From Bacillota bacterium (lineage in GTDB: Bacteria > Bacillota > Clostridia > Monoglobales > Firm-18), in contig JALOAJ010000044.1 of the NCBI GenBank assembly GCA_023228885.1, positions 1-18,498 on the forward strand: DNA of 18,498 nucleotides, in the 5' to 3' direction. The notes beneath the pieces are model-generated. The model was not told the DNA's origin, did no database searches, and saw only the letters and a list, made by a program, of their open reading frames with translations. The translations under genes were made by a program, and so were the position numbers. Below are positions 6,661-13,877 of the stretch, in pieces. The stretch's first letter is position 1. Each line of letters opens with the position of its first letter.

Positions 6661-7575
6661 TTAATTTGCAATCACAGCCCCTATTATATCTTTTACATTT
6701 TTAATTTTATTTTTCACCAAATATTGAACAAACTGCTTTTTAATATCCAAAGCCGCCGTAGGCGTTACAAGATTTGCAGTTCCAACGGCAACAGCGGATG
6801 CCCCCGCAAGTATAAACTCTGCCGCATCTTCACCGCTCATTATACCACCCATGCCGATTATAGGCAAATCAACATTTTTTGCCACCTGCCAAACCATTCT
6901 AACCGCAACGGGCTTTACGGCGGGTCCGGATAAGCCGCCGGTGTTGTTTGCAAGTATCGGTTTTCTTGTGTTAACATCTATCTTCATACCCAAAAGTGTG
7001 TTAATAAGCGAAAGGGCGTTTGCTCCCCCCTTTTGCGCCGCAACCGCTATTTCCACAATATCGGTTACATTGGGGGATAGTTTCACAATAAGCGGCACGC
7101 TGCAATGCTCCCTAACCCGACCGGTTATGTCGTAAACAATGCGCGGGTCGGTGCCGAACGCAACGCCGCCTTGCTTTACATTGGGGCATGAAATGTTAAG
7201 CTCGATAAAATCAACCTCACCGCCCAATCTTTTTGCAATTTCACAGTTTTCTTCAATCGTGTTGCCCGATATATTTGCTATCACCTTTGTGTCATACCTT
7301 CTTAAATTCGGCAAATCATATTTCAAAAAGAATTCGATACCGCTATTTTGCAGCCCAACGCTGTTTAGCACCCCCGAATCGGTTTCCGCTATTCGAGGCG
7401 GCGGATTACCCTGTTTTGGGCTTAGCGTTATGGCCTTTGAGGTTACCGCACCAAGTTCGGACAAGTCGTAGTACCTGCTTATTTCCCAACCATTGCCGAA
7501 AGTGCCCGAGGCGGTTACTATCGGATTTTTAAGGCTAATGCCTGCAATATTTACCGACATATCAAGGTTATTCAT
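6661..7575 (-). CDS. pyrD: Dihydroorotate dehydrogenase B, catalytic subunit
   Basis: FMN-containing class 1B enzyme that oxidises dihydroorotate to orotate and passes electrons through PyrK to NAD+. The 304-residue product contains TASGTFGNG near the N terminus, KAITLSPKQGNPPPRI, and NISCPNVKQGG with the active-site cysteine at Cys130 (class 1B uses Cys where class 2 uses Ser). It ends with the FMN-phosphate region IGMGGIMSGEDAAEFILAGASAVAVGTA. I placed the start at ATG 7575, not at the longer frame opening at 7611: MNNLDMSVNIAGISLKNP matches the family start, GGGAGG lies 9 nt upstream, and this gives an 8-nt overlap with the end of pyrK, as expected for coupled subunits. The Clostridia-type PyrD/PyrK pair fits an anaerobe. 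Confidence 0.96.
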   Translation of the reverse strand: MNNLDMSVNIAGISLKNPIVTASGTFGNGWEISRYYDLSELGAVTSKAITLSPKQGNPPPRIAETDSGVLNSVGLQNSGIEFFLKYDLPNLRRYDTKVIANISGNTIEENCEIAKRLGGEVDFIELNISCPNVKQGGVAFGTDPRIVYDITGRVREHCSVPLIVKLSPNVTDIVEIAVAAQKGGANALSLINTLLGMKIDVNTRKPILANNTGGLSGPAVKPVAVRMVWQVAKNVDLPIIGMGGIMSGEDAAEFILAGASAVAVGTANLVTPTAALDIKKQFVQYLVKNKIKNVKDIIGAVIAN

Positions 7576-8320
7576 CAAAATCAACCTCCCTTGCGTTAAA
7601 GATTGGTCCATTTTGACACACCTTTAAATATTTACCCTTTATTTTGCACACGCATACAGCACATGAACCAATGCCACAGCCCATGCGCTCCTCAAGCGAA
7701 ACCTCGCAAAATATATCATTTTCTGCCGCAATTTCGGCAACCGCCTTCATCATACCGCGCGGACCGCAGGTGTAGACGGATGTTATATCCCCCTTTTGCA
7801 GCCGTTCTTTGAAAATGTCGGTAACGAGCCCTGCACAATTATAGCTGCCATCATCCGTTACTATGTGGGTTTTTGAACATACCGCGTTAAAATCATCTTC
7901 CATAATCACTAAATCTTTTGTTCTAAACCCTAAAATCGCTTCTGTTTTTTCTCCTAAAAACTTTGCTGTATAAAAAAGGGGAAAGATGCCTATGCCCCCC
8001 CCGATAACAAGCGAAACGCCATCGCCTTTTTTGTCAACGCCGAAATTTGTGCCAAGCGGTCCGAGAATGTCAAGCTTATCGCCAACGCTGTGTTGCGCAA
8101 GCAATTTTGTTCCCTTACCTCTTACGGCAAATGAAAACCTTAGATTATTGTCAAAATAATCGCATACGCTCATAGGTCGCCGCAGCATTACCCCTTCCCC
8201 GCACGATATATGCACAAATTGCCCTGGTTTGGGCTCTTGCGGAAAGTTTACAACAAAATCATAAGTATCGGGGCACAGCATTGTTTTTTTAACAATGGTG
8301 CATGAATGTGTTTTTTCCAT
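7568..8320 (-). CDS. pyrK: Dihydroorotate dehydrogenase B, electron transfer subunit
   Basis: Iron-sulfur flavoprotein that carries electrons from PyrD's FMN to NAD+. The 250-residue protein has a ferredoxin-reductase-like FAD domain (RRPMSVCDYF near residue 50), an NAD-binding region with GGGIGIFPL, and TCGPRGMM further on. The C-terminal [2Fe-2S] site has four cysteines at 215, 220, 223 and 235 (MGCGIGSCAVC ... KVCQNGP), all present. The ATG at 8320 is preceded by AAAAGG at about 10 nt. It overlaps pyrD by 8 nt. A 178-nt gap separates it from carB and holds the repeat at 8348-8504. Confidence 0.96.
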   Translation of the reverse strand: MEKTHSCTIVKKTMLCPDTYDFVVNFPQEPKPGQFVHISCGEGVMLRRPMSVCDYFDNNLRFSFAVRGKGTKLLAQHSVGDKLDILGPLGTNFGVDKKGDGVSLVIGGGIGIFPLFYTAKFLGEKTEAILGFRTKDLVIMEDDFNAVCSKTHIVTDDGSYNCAGLVTDIFKERLQKGDITSVYTCGPRGMMKAVAEIAAENDIFCEVSLEERMGCGIGSCAVCVCKIKGKYLKVCQNGPIFNAREVDFDE

Positions 8321-8347
8321 ATAGTCACAACCTTTTAACTATTTGCT

Positions 8348-8504
8348 TTATAACGCAACGATAGAAAAAATTTCGATTGCAGAAATTTTTTCTTATACTA
8401 ATTCAATACTATTTTCCTTGCGGCAACGCCGCTGTTGACAACTTGTTTGTCAACATTTTAAATTAGAAATAGTATTACATTAATGCGTTTCAACAAAGTT
8501 ATAT
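8348..8504. repeat. TTATAA-bounded intergenic repeat, copy B, with nested insertion
   Basis: Non-coding element in the carB-pyrK gap, bounded by TTATAAC at 8348-8354 and GTTATAT at 8498-8504. It contains the same AGAAAAAATTTC-GATTGCA-GAAATTTTTTCT inverted repeat (12-bp arms) as copy A, and the same CATTAATGCGTTTCAAC right end. Relative to copies A and C it has an extra block of about 82 bp at 8396-8477. The carB stop codon (TAA, 8499-8501 on the minus strand) lies in the right terminus. The hairpin followed by a U run on the minus strand might weakly reduce transcription into pyrK. No open frame of note. Confidence 0.7.
8396..8477. repeat. Nested palindromic insertion inside repeat copy B
   Basis: A block of about 82 bp absent from the corresponding place in copies A and C. 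It has inverted ends AATACTATTT (8405-8414) and AAATAGTATT (8467-8476) and two internal hairpins: GCGGC-AAC-GCCGC and TTGACAA-CTTGT-TTGTCAA. A TTA flanks it on both sides (8393-8395 and 8475-8477), consistent with a short target duplication. It looks like a miniature non-autonomous element; no transposase gene is in the window. Confidence 0.5.
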
Positions 8505-11500
8505 TTTTGTTATATCTACAATGCTTGTTTCGGCGTTGCTTTTCATGCGCTGTACGCATTTTATAACCGCCGCCGCCGTGTCAAGAGATGTTAGGCACGG
8601 AATGGAAAGTTCAACCGCCCTCCTTCGCATTTTAAAGCCATCACGCTCTGTTCTTCTGCCTTTGGTCGGTGTGTTTATAACCAAATCAAACTGTTGTGCC
8701 TGCATCATATCCAAAATATCGAGCGAGCCTTCGCCTATTTTTAAAACGGTTCGTGTATTTACCCCTTTGCTGATAAAATGATTGGCGGTGTTTTCGGTCG
8801 CATAAACAATAAACCCTAAATTATACAACTCTTTTGCAATTTTCGCCGCCTCGTCCTTATCGGTATCACGCACCGTTATCAGCACGCTTGCATTTTCGGT
8901 GGGGATTTTAAGACCGCTTGCCACAAGCCCCTTATAAAGCGCCTCGCCAAAATCCTTTGAAATGCCAAGCACCTCGCCGGTTGACTTCATTTCCGGACCA
9001 AGGCTCGTTTCAACATCATGCAGTTTTTCAAAAGAAAAGACCGGCACCTTCACCGCTTTATAATCACTTTCCTTATACAGCCCTGTTCCATAGCCTAAAT
9101 CTTTTAATTTTTTGCCAAGCACGCACTTTAATGCCAAATCGACCATCGGGATATTTGTCACCTTGCTTATATACGGAACGGTTCTTGAGGAACGAGGGTT
9201 CACTTCTATGACATATATTTCATCATCATATAACACAAATTGAATATTTACAAGCCCCACAACATTTAACGCCTTCGCAAGCTTTGTTGTGTATTCCACA
9301 ATAACATCTTGAAACTTTCGCTGCAAACGCTGCGGCGGATAAACGGAAATGCTGTCGCCGCTGTGCACGCCGGCACGCTCCAAATGCTCCATTATGCCGG
9401 GAATAAGCAGGTCATCTCCGTCACATATTGCATCAACCTCTATTTCCCTGCCCAAAAGGTATTTATCAATCAATATCGGGTGTTCTTGCTTAACCCTGTT
9501 TATGATTTCCATAAACTCCACAACATCATAATCGTTAAAAGCTATTTCCATGCCCTGCCCGCCCAAAACATAGGAAGGACGCACCAAAACAGGGTAACCC
9601 AGCTCTTTTGCCGCCTCAAGCGCTTCGTCTTTCGTAAATACCGTCTTGCCCGCCGGGCGCGGAATACCGCATTTTTCAAGTATCTTATCAAATTTTTCGC
9701 GGTCCTCTGCGGCATCTATGTTTTCTTCGCTTGTTCCCATAATGGCAACGCCAAGATTTGACAATGTTTTTGTAAGCCCGATTGCCGTTTGTCCGCCGAA
9801 TTGGACTATTGCGCCGTCCGGATTTTCAACCTTCACAAGGTGTTCAATATCCTCCGGCGTAAGCGGTTCAAAATACAGTTTATCGGCGGTGTCAAAATCG
9901 GTGCTCACCGTTTCGGGGTTGCAATTTGCTATAATTGTTTCGTACCCTTCCTCACGAAGCGCCCATACGCTATGCACCGAACAATAATCAAATTCAATGC
10001 CCTGACCTATTCGTATTGGCCCCGAGCCTAAAACAAGCATTTTTTTGCGACCGCCGGCGCTATGCTCCGAACAGTTGTCAAAAGTTGAATAGTAATATGG
10101 AGCGCCCGCCTCAAACTCTGCAGCGCAAGTGTCAACCAATTTATACGATGCGTAAGCGCGGTTTTTTATCTTTTGCCCGCTAAGCCGCTCAATGACGGCA
10201 TCGGTAAACCCAAGCTTTTTCGCCTCTGCATACAGCCCGTCTTTTAAACCCTGCCGCAATTTTTGCTCCGTTTCAACAATGTTTTTCAACTTATATAAAA
10301 AGAATGTGTCTATTTTGGTTGCGCTGTGAATTTCGCTTATTTCTATTTCTTTTCGCATTGCCTCCGCTACAACGAAAATACGCTCATCGTCAATCACAAA
10401 AAGCTGTTTTGCAAGCGCATCTTTATCCATCTTTTTAAGATGCGAAAGCTGCAAATTATAAATGCCCAACTCCAAGGAGCGTGCCGCCTTCATAAGGGCG
10501 GCTTCAAACGACACCTCTATTGCCATAACCTCGCCCGTAGCCTTCATTTGAGTTCCCAACAGCCGCTTTGCCCGCACAAACTTATCAAAAGGCCAGCGGG
10601 GGAATTTTACAACCACATAGTCAATCGTAGGTTCAAAGCAGGCATATGTGCTGCCTGTTACCGCATTTATAATTTCATCAAGCCGATAGCCCACCGCAAT
10701 TTTCGTTGCAACCTTTGCAATCGGATAACCGGTTGCTTTGGATGCAAGCGCCGACGAGCGGCTAACCCGAGGGTTCACCTCAATAACGGCATATTCCAAG
10801 CTTTTGGGGTCTAACGCAAATTGAACATTGCAGCCGCCCTCTATTCCAAGCTCCGTTATTATGATAAGCGCGGCGTTTCGCAGCATTTGAAACTCTTTAT
10901 CCGAAAGGGTCTGCGCCGGCGCAACAACAATGCTGTCGCCTGTATGCACTCCAACAGGGTCGACATTTTCCATCGAGCAAATTGTAATTGCATTGCCTTT
11001 TGCATCCCTCATCACTTCAAACTCTATTTCCTTCCAACCGGACACACATCGTTCGATTAAAACCTGATGAACCCTCGAAAGCCTAAGCCCGTTCGGCGCT
11101 ATTTGCTCCAAATCAGCCTCATTATATGCAATGCCGCCGCCTGTTCCGCCAAGCGTGTATGCCGGGCGCACAATTACAGGAAAGCCTATTTCAAGCGCAA
11201 AATCAAGAGCATCCTTATAGCTGTCAACAACCTTGCTTGCTATGCAAGGCTGACATATTTCCTCCATTTTATCTTTAAACAGCTGCCTGTCCTCCGCTGT
11301 TTTTATCGTTTCAACTTTCGTCCCCAAAAGCGTTACGTTTTGTTCTTCCAAAAACCCTTGCTCGGCAAGCTCCATTGCAAGGTTTAACCCGGTTTGCCCG
11401 CCTAATGTGGGGAGTATGCTGTCCGGTCGTTCCTTAATTATAATTTTTTTTAAAAAGTCGACATTCAACGGTTCAATATAAACCTTATCGGCAATGTTTT

Positions 11501-11672
11501 TATCCGTCATTATGGTTGCAGGGTTTGAGTTAACCAGCACAACCTCGATATTTTCTTCTTTCAGAGCGGTGCAAGCCTGCGTTCCCGCATAATCAAATTC
11601 AGCCGCCTGCCCTATTATAATCGGACCGGAACCGATAACCATCACCTTTTTGATATTACTGTTTTTGGGCAT
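8499..11672 (-). CDS. carB: Carbamoyl-phosphate synthase large subunit
   Basis: Makes carbamoyl phosphate from bicarbonate, two ATP and ammonia. About 1,057 residues, full length. The two homologous halves are both visible: the first opens with MVIGSGPIIIGQAAEFDYAGTQA and the second with LVLGSGPIRIGQGIEFDYCSVHS near residue 553. Each is followed by an ATP-grasp domain (RPAYTLGGTGGG in the first, RPSYVLGGQGMEI in the second). The last 120 residues form the MGS-like allosteric domain (SVLITVRDTDKDEA ... NTPTKGRRTERDGFKMRR). The start is uncertain: ATG 11672 gives the conserved MPKNSNIKKVMVIG opening with GGTGG 8 nt upstream, while in-frame TTG 11678 and GTG 11684 are closer to an AAAGG that belongs to the RNA element at 11687-11752. 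Partner CarA is next upstream but lacks glutaminase residues, so ammonia may enter directly. The stop lies within repeat copy B. Confidence 0.96.
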   Translation of the reverse strand: MPKNSNIKKVMVIGSGPIIIGQAAEFDYAGTQACTALKEENIEVVLVNSNPATIMTDKNIADKVYIEPLNVDFLKKIIIKERPDSILPTLGGQTGLNLAMELAEQGFLEEQNVTLLGTKVETIKTAEDRQLFKDKMEEICQPCIASKVVDSYKDALDFALEIGFPVIVRPAYTLGGTGGGIAYNEADLEQIAPNGLRLSRVHQVLIERCVSGWKEIEFEVMRDAKGNAITICSMENVDPVGVHTGDSIVVAPAQTLSDKEFQMLRNAALIIITELGIEGGCNVQFALDPKSLEYAVIEVNPRVSRSSALASKATGYPIAKVATKIAVGYRLDEIINAVTGSTYACFEPTIDYVVVKFPRWPFDKFVRAKRLLGTQMKATGEVMAIEVSFEAALMKAARSLELGIYNLQLSHLKKMDKDALAKQLFVIDDERIFVVAEAMRKEIEISEIHSATKIDTFFLYKLKNIVETEQKLRQGLKDGLYAEAKKLGFTDAVIERLSGQKIKNRAYASYKLVDTCAAEFEAGAPYYYSTFDNCSEHSAGGRKKMLVLGSGPIRIGQGIEFDYCSVHSVWALREEGYETIIANCNPETVSTDFDTADKLYFEPLTPEDIEHLVKVENPDGAIVQFGGQTAIGLTKTLSNLGVAIMGTSEENIDAAEDREKFDKILEKCGIPRPAGKTVFTKDEALEAAKELGYPVLVRPSYVLGGQGMEIAFNDYDVVEFMEIINRVKQEHPILIDKYLLGREIEVDAICDGDDLLIPGIMEHLERAGVHSGDSISVYPPQRLQRKFQDVIVEYTTKLAKALNVVGLVNIQFVLYDDEIYVIEVNPRSSRTVPYISKVTNIPMVDLALKCVLGKKLKDLGYGTGLYKESDYKAVKVPVFSFEKLHDVETSLGPEMKSTGEVLGISKDFGEALYKGLVASGLKIPTENASVLITVRDTDKDEAAKIAKELYNLGFIVYATENTANHFISKGVNTRTVLKIGEGSLDILDMMQAQQFDLVINTPTKGRRTERDGFKMRRRAVELSIPCLTSLDTAAAVIKCVQRMKSNAETSIVDITKI

Positions 11673-11686
11673 TTTCAATACCACCA

Positions 11687-11752
11687 GCCTTTCCGACCCA
11701 CAAATTTAAATTATGTTTTTATAACGCTCTTATCGTGAGCCGGATAAGGCGT
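11687..11752 (-). promoter_or_regulatory. Candidate pseudoknot RNA element, copy 2 (before carB)
   Basis: On the minus strand: ACGC, hairpin CTTATC-[CGGCTCAC]-GATAAG, a single A bulge, GCGT closing with ACGC, an AT-rich linker, then GTGGGTCG, which pairs with the 8-nt loop (eight pairs, two of them G-U in RNA), followed by AAAGG. It fills most of the carA-carB gap and ends 14 nt before the preferred carB ATG. GCCTT at the 5' side of the hairpin can also pair with AAGGC overlapping the Shine-Dalgarno sequence, giving an alternative fold that hides it. Confidence 0.6.
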
Positions 11753-11769
11753 GCGAATTACAATGAACT

Positions 11770-12843
11770 TTAACTTTTTTTATAAGCCTTCATATATTTG
11801 ACAAACTCCAAAAAAAGATAACCGGTATCAAAGGGCTGTAACAATTTCCCCGGGTAGAACTGAACGGAAAATGCCGCAAACTTTTTATACCCGATTCCCT
11901 CAACGGAATTATCGTTTAAATTATAATGGGTTATATCTGCCTTTTCCTTATCGACAGATTTTGATAATACAACATATTTATGGTTTTGAACGGTTATGTG
12001 AGATGCTCCGTTTTCCGCCCGTACAACAGGGTAATTAGCGCCGTTATGAGCATTTGCCATTCTTTCGGTATCAAACCCGCTTGCCAGCGCCATCAGCAAA
12101 TGTCCAAGCCCTATTCCAAAAATCGGGATACCCGTTTTTTGCAACTCTTTAATGTTTTCAATTATCTCATTGCACTCCTTTGGGTTGCCCGGACCGCCGG
12201 AAAGCACAACCCCATCAAAGCCGCCTTCGATAATGGTTTTGGGGGCTGTATATGCGGGCATTACCGTTACTTTACATTCAAACTCGGTCAAAGTTGTTAT
12301 AACACTTTTTTTAGTTCCCAAATCAATCAGCGCAACATTATATTTTGCCGTATCACACCCGACTTGATATTGTTTTTTGCAGGTAACTGCCCTAACCGCA
12401 TCCGTCACCTTGTTTTCATCTATTCTTTTAACATCAAAATCACAATCGGTGGTTATAGCGCCTTTTACAACACCCCTTTTGCGGATTTCCTTTGTAAGCT
12501 GTCTTGTATCAATACCTTCAATGGCAACAATTCCGCTTTCTTTTAAATAATCGCCCAACGGCTGCGTCATTCGATGGTTGGAGGGCTCTTTACAAAGTTC
12601 CCGAACGATAAGCCCCCCGGCTTGCGCTTTACCCGATTCGCCGTCTTGGTCGTTTATCCCGTAATTTCCGATAAGCGGGTATGTCATCAAAACTATTTGC
12701 CCCCAGTTGGATGGGTCGGTAATAATCTCCTGATAACCCGTCATGGAAGTGTTAAATACTATCTCTCCTATTGCAGTTCCCTGCGCTCCGGCGCTTATTC
12801 CTTCAAAAATCGTGCCATCGTCCAAAACTAAAAAAGCTTTCAT
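11770..12843 (-). CDS. carA: Carbamoyl-phosphate synthase small subunit with inactivated glutaminase site
   Basis: The 357-residue protein has the complete CarA layout. The N-terminal small-subunit domain is well conserved (FLVLDDGTIFEG, GEIVFNTSMTGYQEI, EGIDTRQLTKEIRKRG) and is followed by a class I glutamine amidotransferase domain from about residue 185. In that domain the usual FGICLGHQ nucleophile motif reads FGIGLGHL, so the catalytic cysteine is Gly245 (codon GGG, 12109-12111). The usual FHPE motif reads FYPG, so the catalytic His and Glu are Tyr330 (11854-11856) and Gly332 (11848-11850). The HRG motif is also altered (AHNGAN) and QNHGY has become QNHKY. The frame is open and undamaged, so this is a maintained protein, not a pseudogene. 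Inference: no glutamine hydrolysis; it probably stabilises CarB, which would use free ammonia. ATG 12843 (MKAFLVL) is the family start; an in-frame ATG at 12855 lies immediately beside the GGGGG site. Confidence 0.93.
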   Translation of the reverse strand: MKAFLVLDDGTIFEGISAGAQGTAIGEIVFNTSMTGYQEIITDPSNWGQIVLMTYPLIGNYGINDQDGESGKAQAGGLIVRELCKEPSNHRMTQPLGDYLKESGIVAIEGIDTRQLTKEIRKRGVVKGAITTDCDFDVKRIDENKVTDAVRAVTCKKQYQVGCDTAKYNVALIDLGTKKSVITTLTEFECKVTVMPAYTAPKTIIEGGFDGVVLSGGPGNPKECNEIIENIKELQKTGIPIFGIGLGHLLMALASGFDTERMANAHNGANYPVVRAENGASHITVQNHKYVVLSKSVDKEKADITHYNLNDNSVEGIGYKKFAAFSVQFYPGKLLQPFDTGYLFLEFVKYMKAYKKS

Positions 12844-12861
12844 AATTAAACGCATTCCCCC

Positions 12862-13770
12862 TTATAATTTAAGCGCCTTTAAAATGTCGTCCCTCATTTT
12901 TATCGCCTCTTTGCGCGCCGCAAGCGAAAAATCCTCCGGCTTACAGTTTGATTTTTTATATGCGCAAATAACAGAGCGCGACGCGTTTATTATTGCGCCT
13001 TGTCCGTTTTTATCAAAAGCCGAAACAACATCGTCCGCCCCGCCCCCTTGCGCACCATAGCCGGGTACAAGAAAAAATGTGTGCGGCATTTCTTTTCTCA
13101 ATGTTTCAAGCTGTTTGGGATAAGTTGCGCCAACCACCGCACCTACATCGGAATATTGATGCTTGCCGATAAAATCCTTTCCCCAGCTATTTACAAGAGC
13201 AGCCGCATGACTGTACAATGCCTTGCCGTCAACCGTTAAATCCTGCAGCTCACCCGAAGATGGGTTGGAGGTTTTAACAAGCACAAAAATAGCCTTCTCA
13301 TATTGCAAAAACGGCTCTATTCCATCCGTTCCAAGATACGCGTTTACCGTTGCGGCATCTGCATTAAAGGCGGGCAGCTTTACACCGCCAACATCCGCTT
13401 TACCCAAATATGCAATCGCATATGCTTGCGCTGTCGTGCCGATATCGTTTCTTTTTACATCTGCAATAACATATAAACCCTTTGACTTTGCATACTGTAT
13501 TGTTTTATGTAAGGCTTTTACGCCTTGCCAACCATACATTTCGTAATACGCCGATTGCGGCTTCACGGCGGGAATAATGTCGTGCAGCCTATCAATCAAT
13601 TCTATATTAAATTGCAATATGGCATTTGCCGCACCCTCTAAACCGTTGCCATGTTCGGCAAACGCTTTTTTTATAATAAAATCCGGCACATATTCCATCT
13701 TAGGGTCAAGACCGACAACTGTTGGGTTGCCCTTTTTTGAAATTAACTCAATAAGTTTATCAATTGACAT
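12862..13770 (-). CDS. pyrF: Orotidine 5'-phosphate decarboxylase (long, type 2)
   Basis: Decarboxylates OMP to UMP, the last step of the pathway. At 302 residues it belongs to the longer PyrF subfamily, not the roughly 230-residue Bacillus form. Visible are VGLDPKMEYVP at the N terminus, FNIELIDRLHDIIPAVKPQSAYYE, and the catalytic Lys/Asp cluster DVKRNDIGTTAQAYA around residues 105-120. Later segments are KLPAFNADAATVNAYLG, the FVLVKTSNPSSGELQD strand, and VGATYP...LVPGYGAQGGG, the phosphate-binding region. ATG 13770 has AAAGGAG 6 nt upstream, directly next to the edge of repeat copy A. It ends just before carA (6 or 18 nt), so the two are probably translated together. Confidence 0.96.
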   Translation of the reverse strand: MSIDKLIELISKKGNPTVVGLDPKMEYVPDFIIKKAFAEHGNGLEGAANAILQFNIELIDRLHDIIPAVKPQSAYYEMYGWQGVKALHKTIQYAKSKGLYVIADVKRNDIGTTAQAYAIAYLGKADVGGVKLPAFNADAATVNAYLGTDGIEPFLQYEKAIFVLVKTSNPSSGELQDLTVDGKALYSHAAALVNSWGKDFIGKHQYSDVGAVVGATYPKQLETLRKEMPHTFFLVPGYGAQGGGADDVVSAFDKNGQGAIINASRSVICAYKKSNCKPEDFSLAARKEAIKMRDDILKALKL

Positions 13771-13782
13771 ATTTATCTCCTT

Positions 13783-13877
13783 TTATAACGCAATGGTAGA
13801 AAAAATTTCGATTGCAGAAATTTTTTTTGCATTAATGCATTTCAACGAAGTGGGGGACATCCCCCACGAAGTTATAA
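13783..13877. repeat. TTATAA-bounded intergenic repeat, copy A
   Basis: A 95-bp element filling the pyrC-pyrF gap, bounded by TTATAAC (13783-13789) and GTTATAA (13871-13877). It contains the AAATTTC-GATTGCA-GAAATTT inverted repeat with U-rich flanks on both strands, and CATTAATGCATTTCAAC. Near the right end a GC-rich hairpin (GTGGGGGA/TCCCCCAC, 13850-13867) is flanked by direct repeats of CGAAGT, absent from copies B and C. The pyrC stop codon (13872-13874) lies in the right terminus, and the pyrF ribosome binding site abuts the left one. Confidence 0.7.

Noticed and set aside
9309..9761. Plus-strand open frame of 150 codons opposite carB, and similar plus-strand frames in 8499-16800
   Set aside because: These are shadows of strongly conserved minus-strand genes; they show no ribosome site or recognisable domain.
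11720..11730. TTATAACGC within RNA element copy 2 as a left end of the TTATAA repeat
   Set aside because: Similarity stops after about nine bases, with no hairpin and no right end, so it is probably chance in an AT-rich linker.
11770..12843. carA as a pseudogene
   Set aside because: The frame is full length without stops or shifts and the N-terminal domain is well conserved; only the glutaminase active site is changed, which points to a maintained non-hydrolytic subunit.
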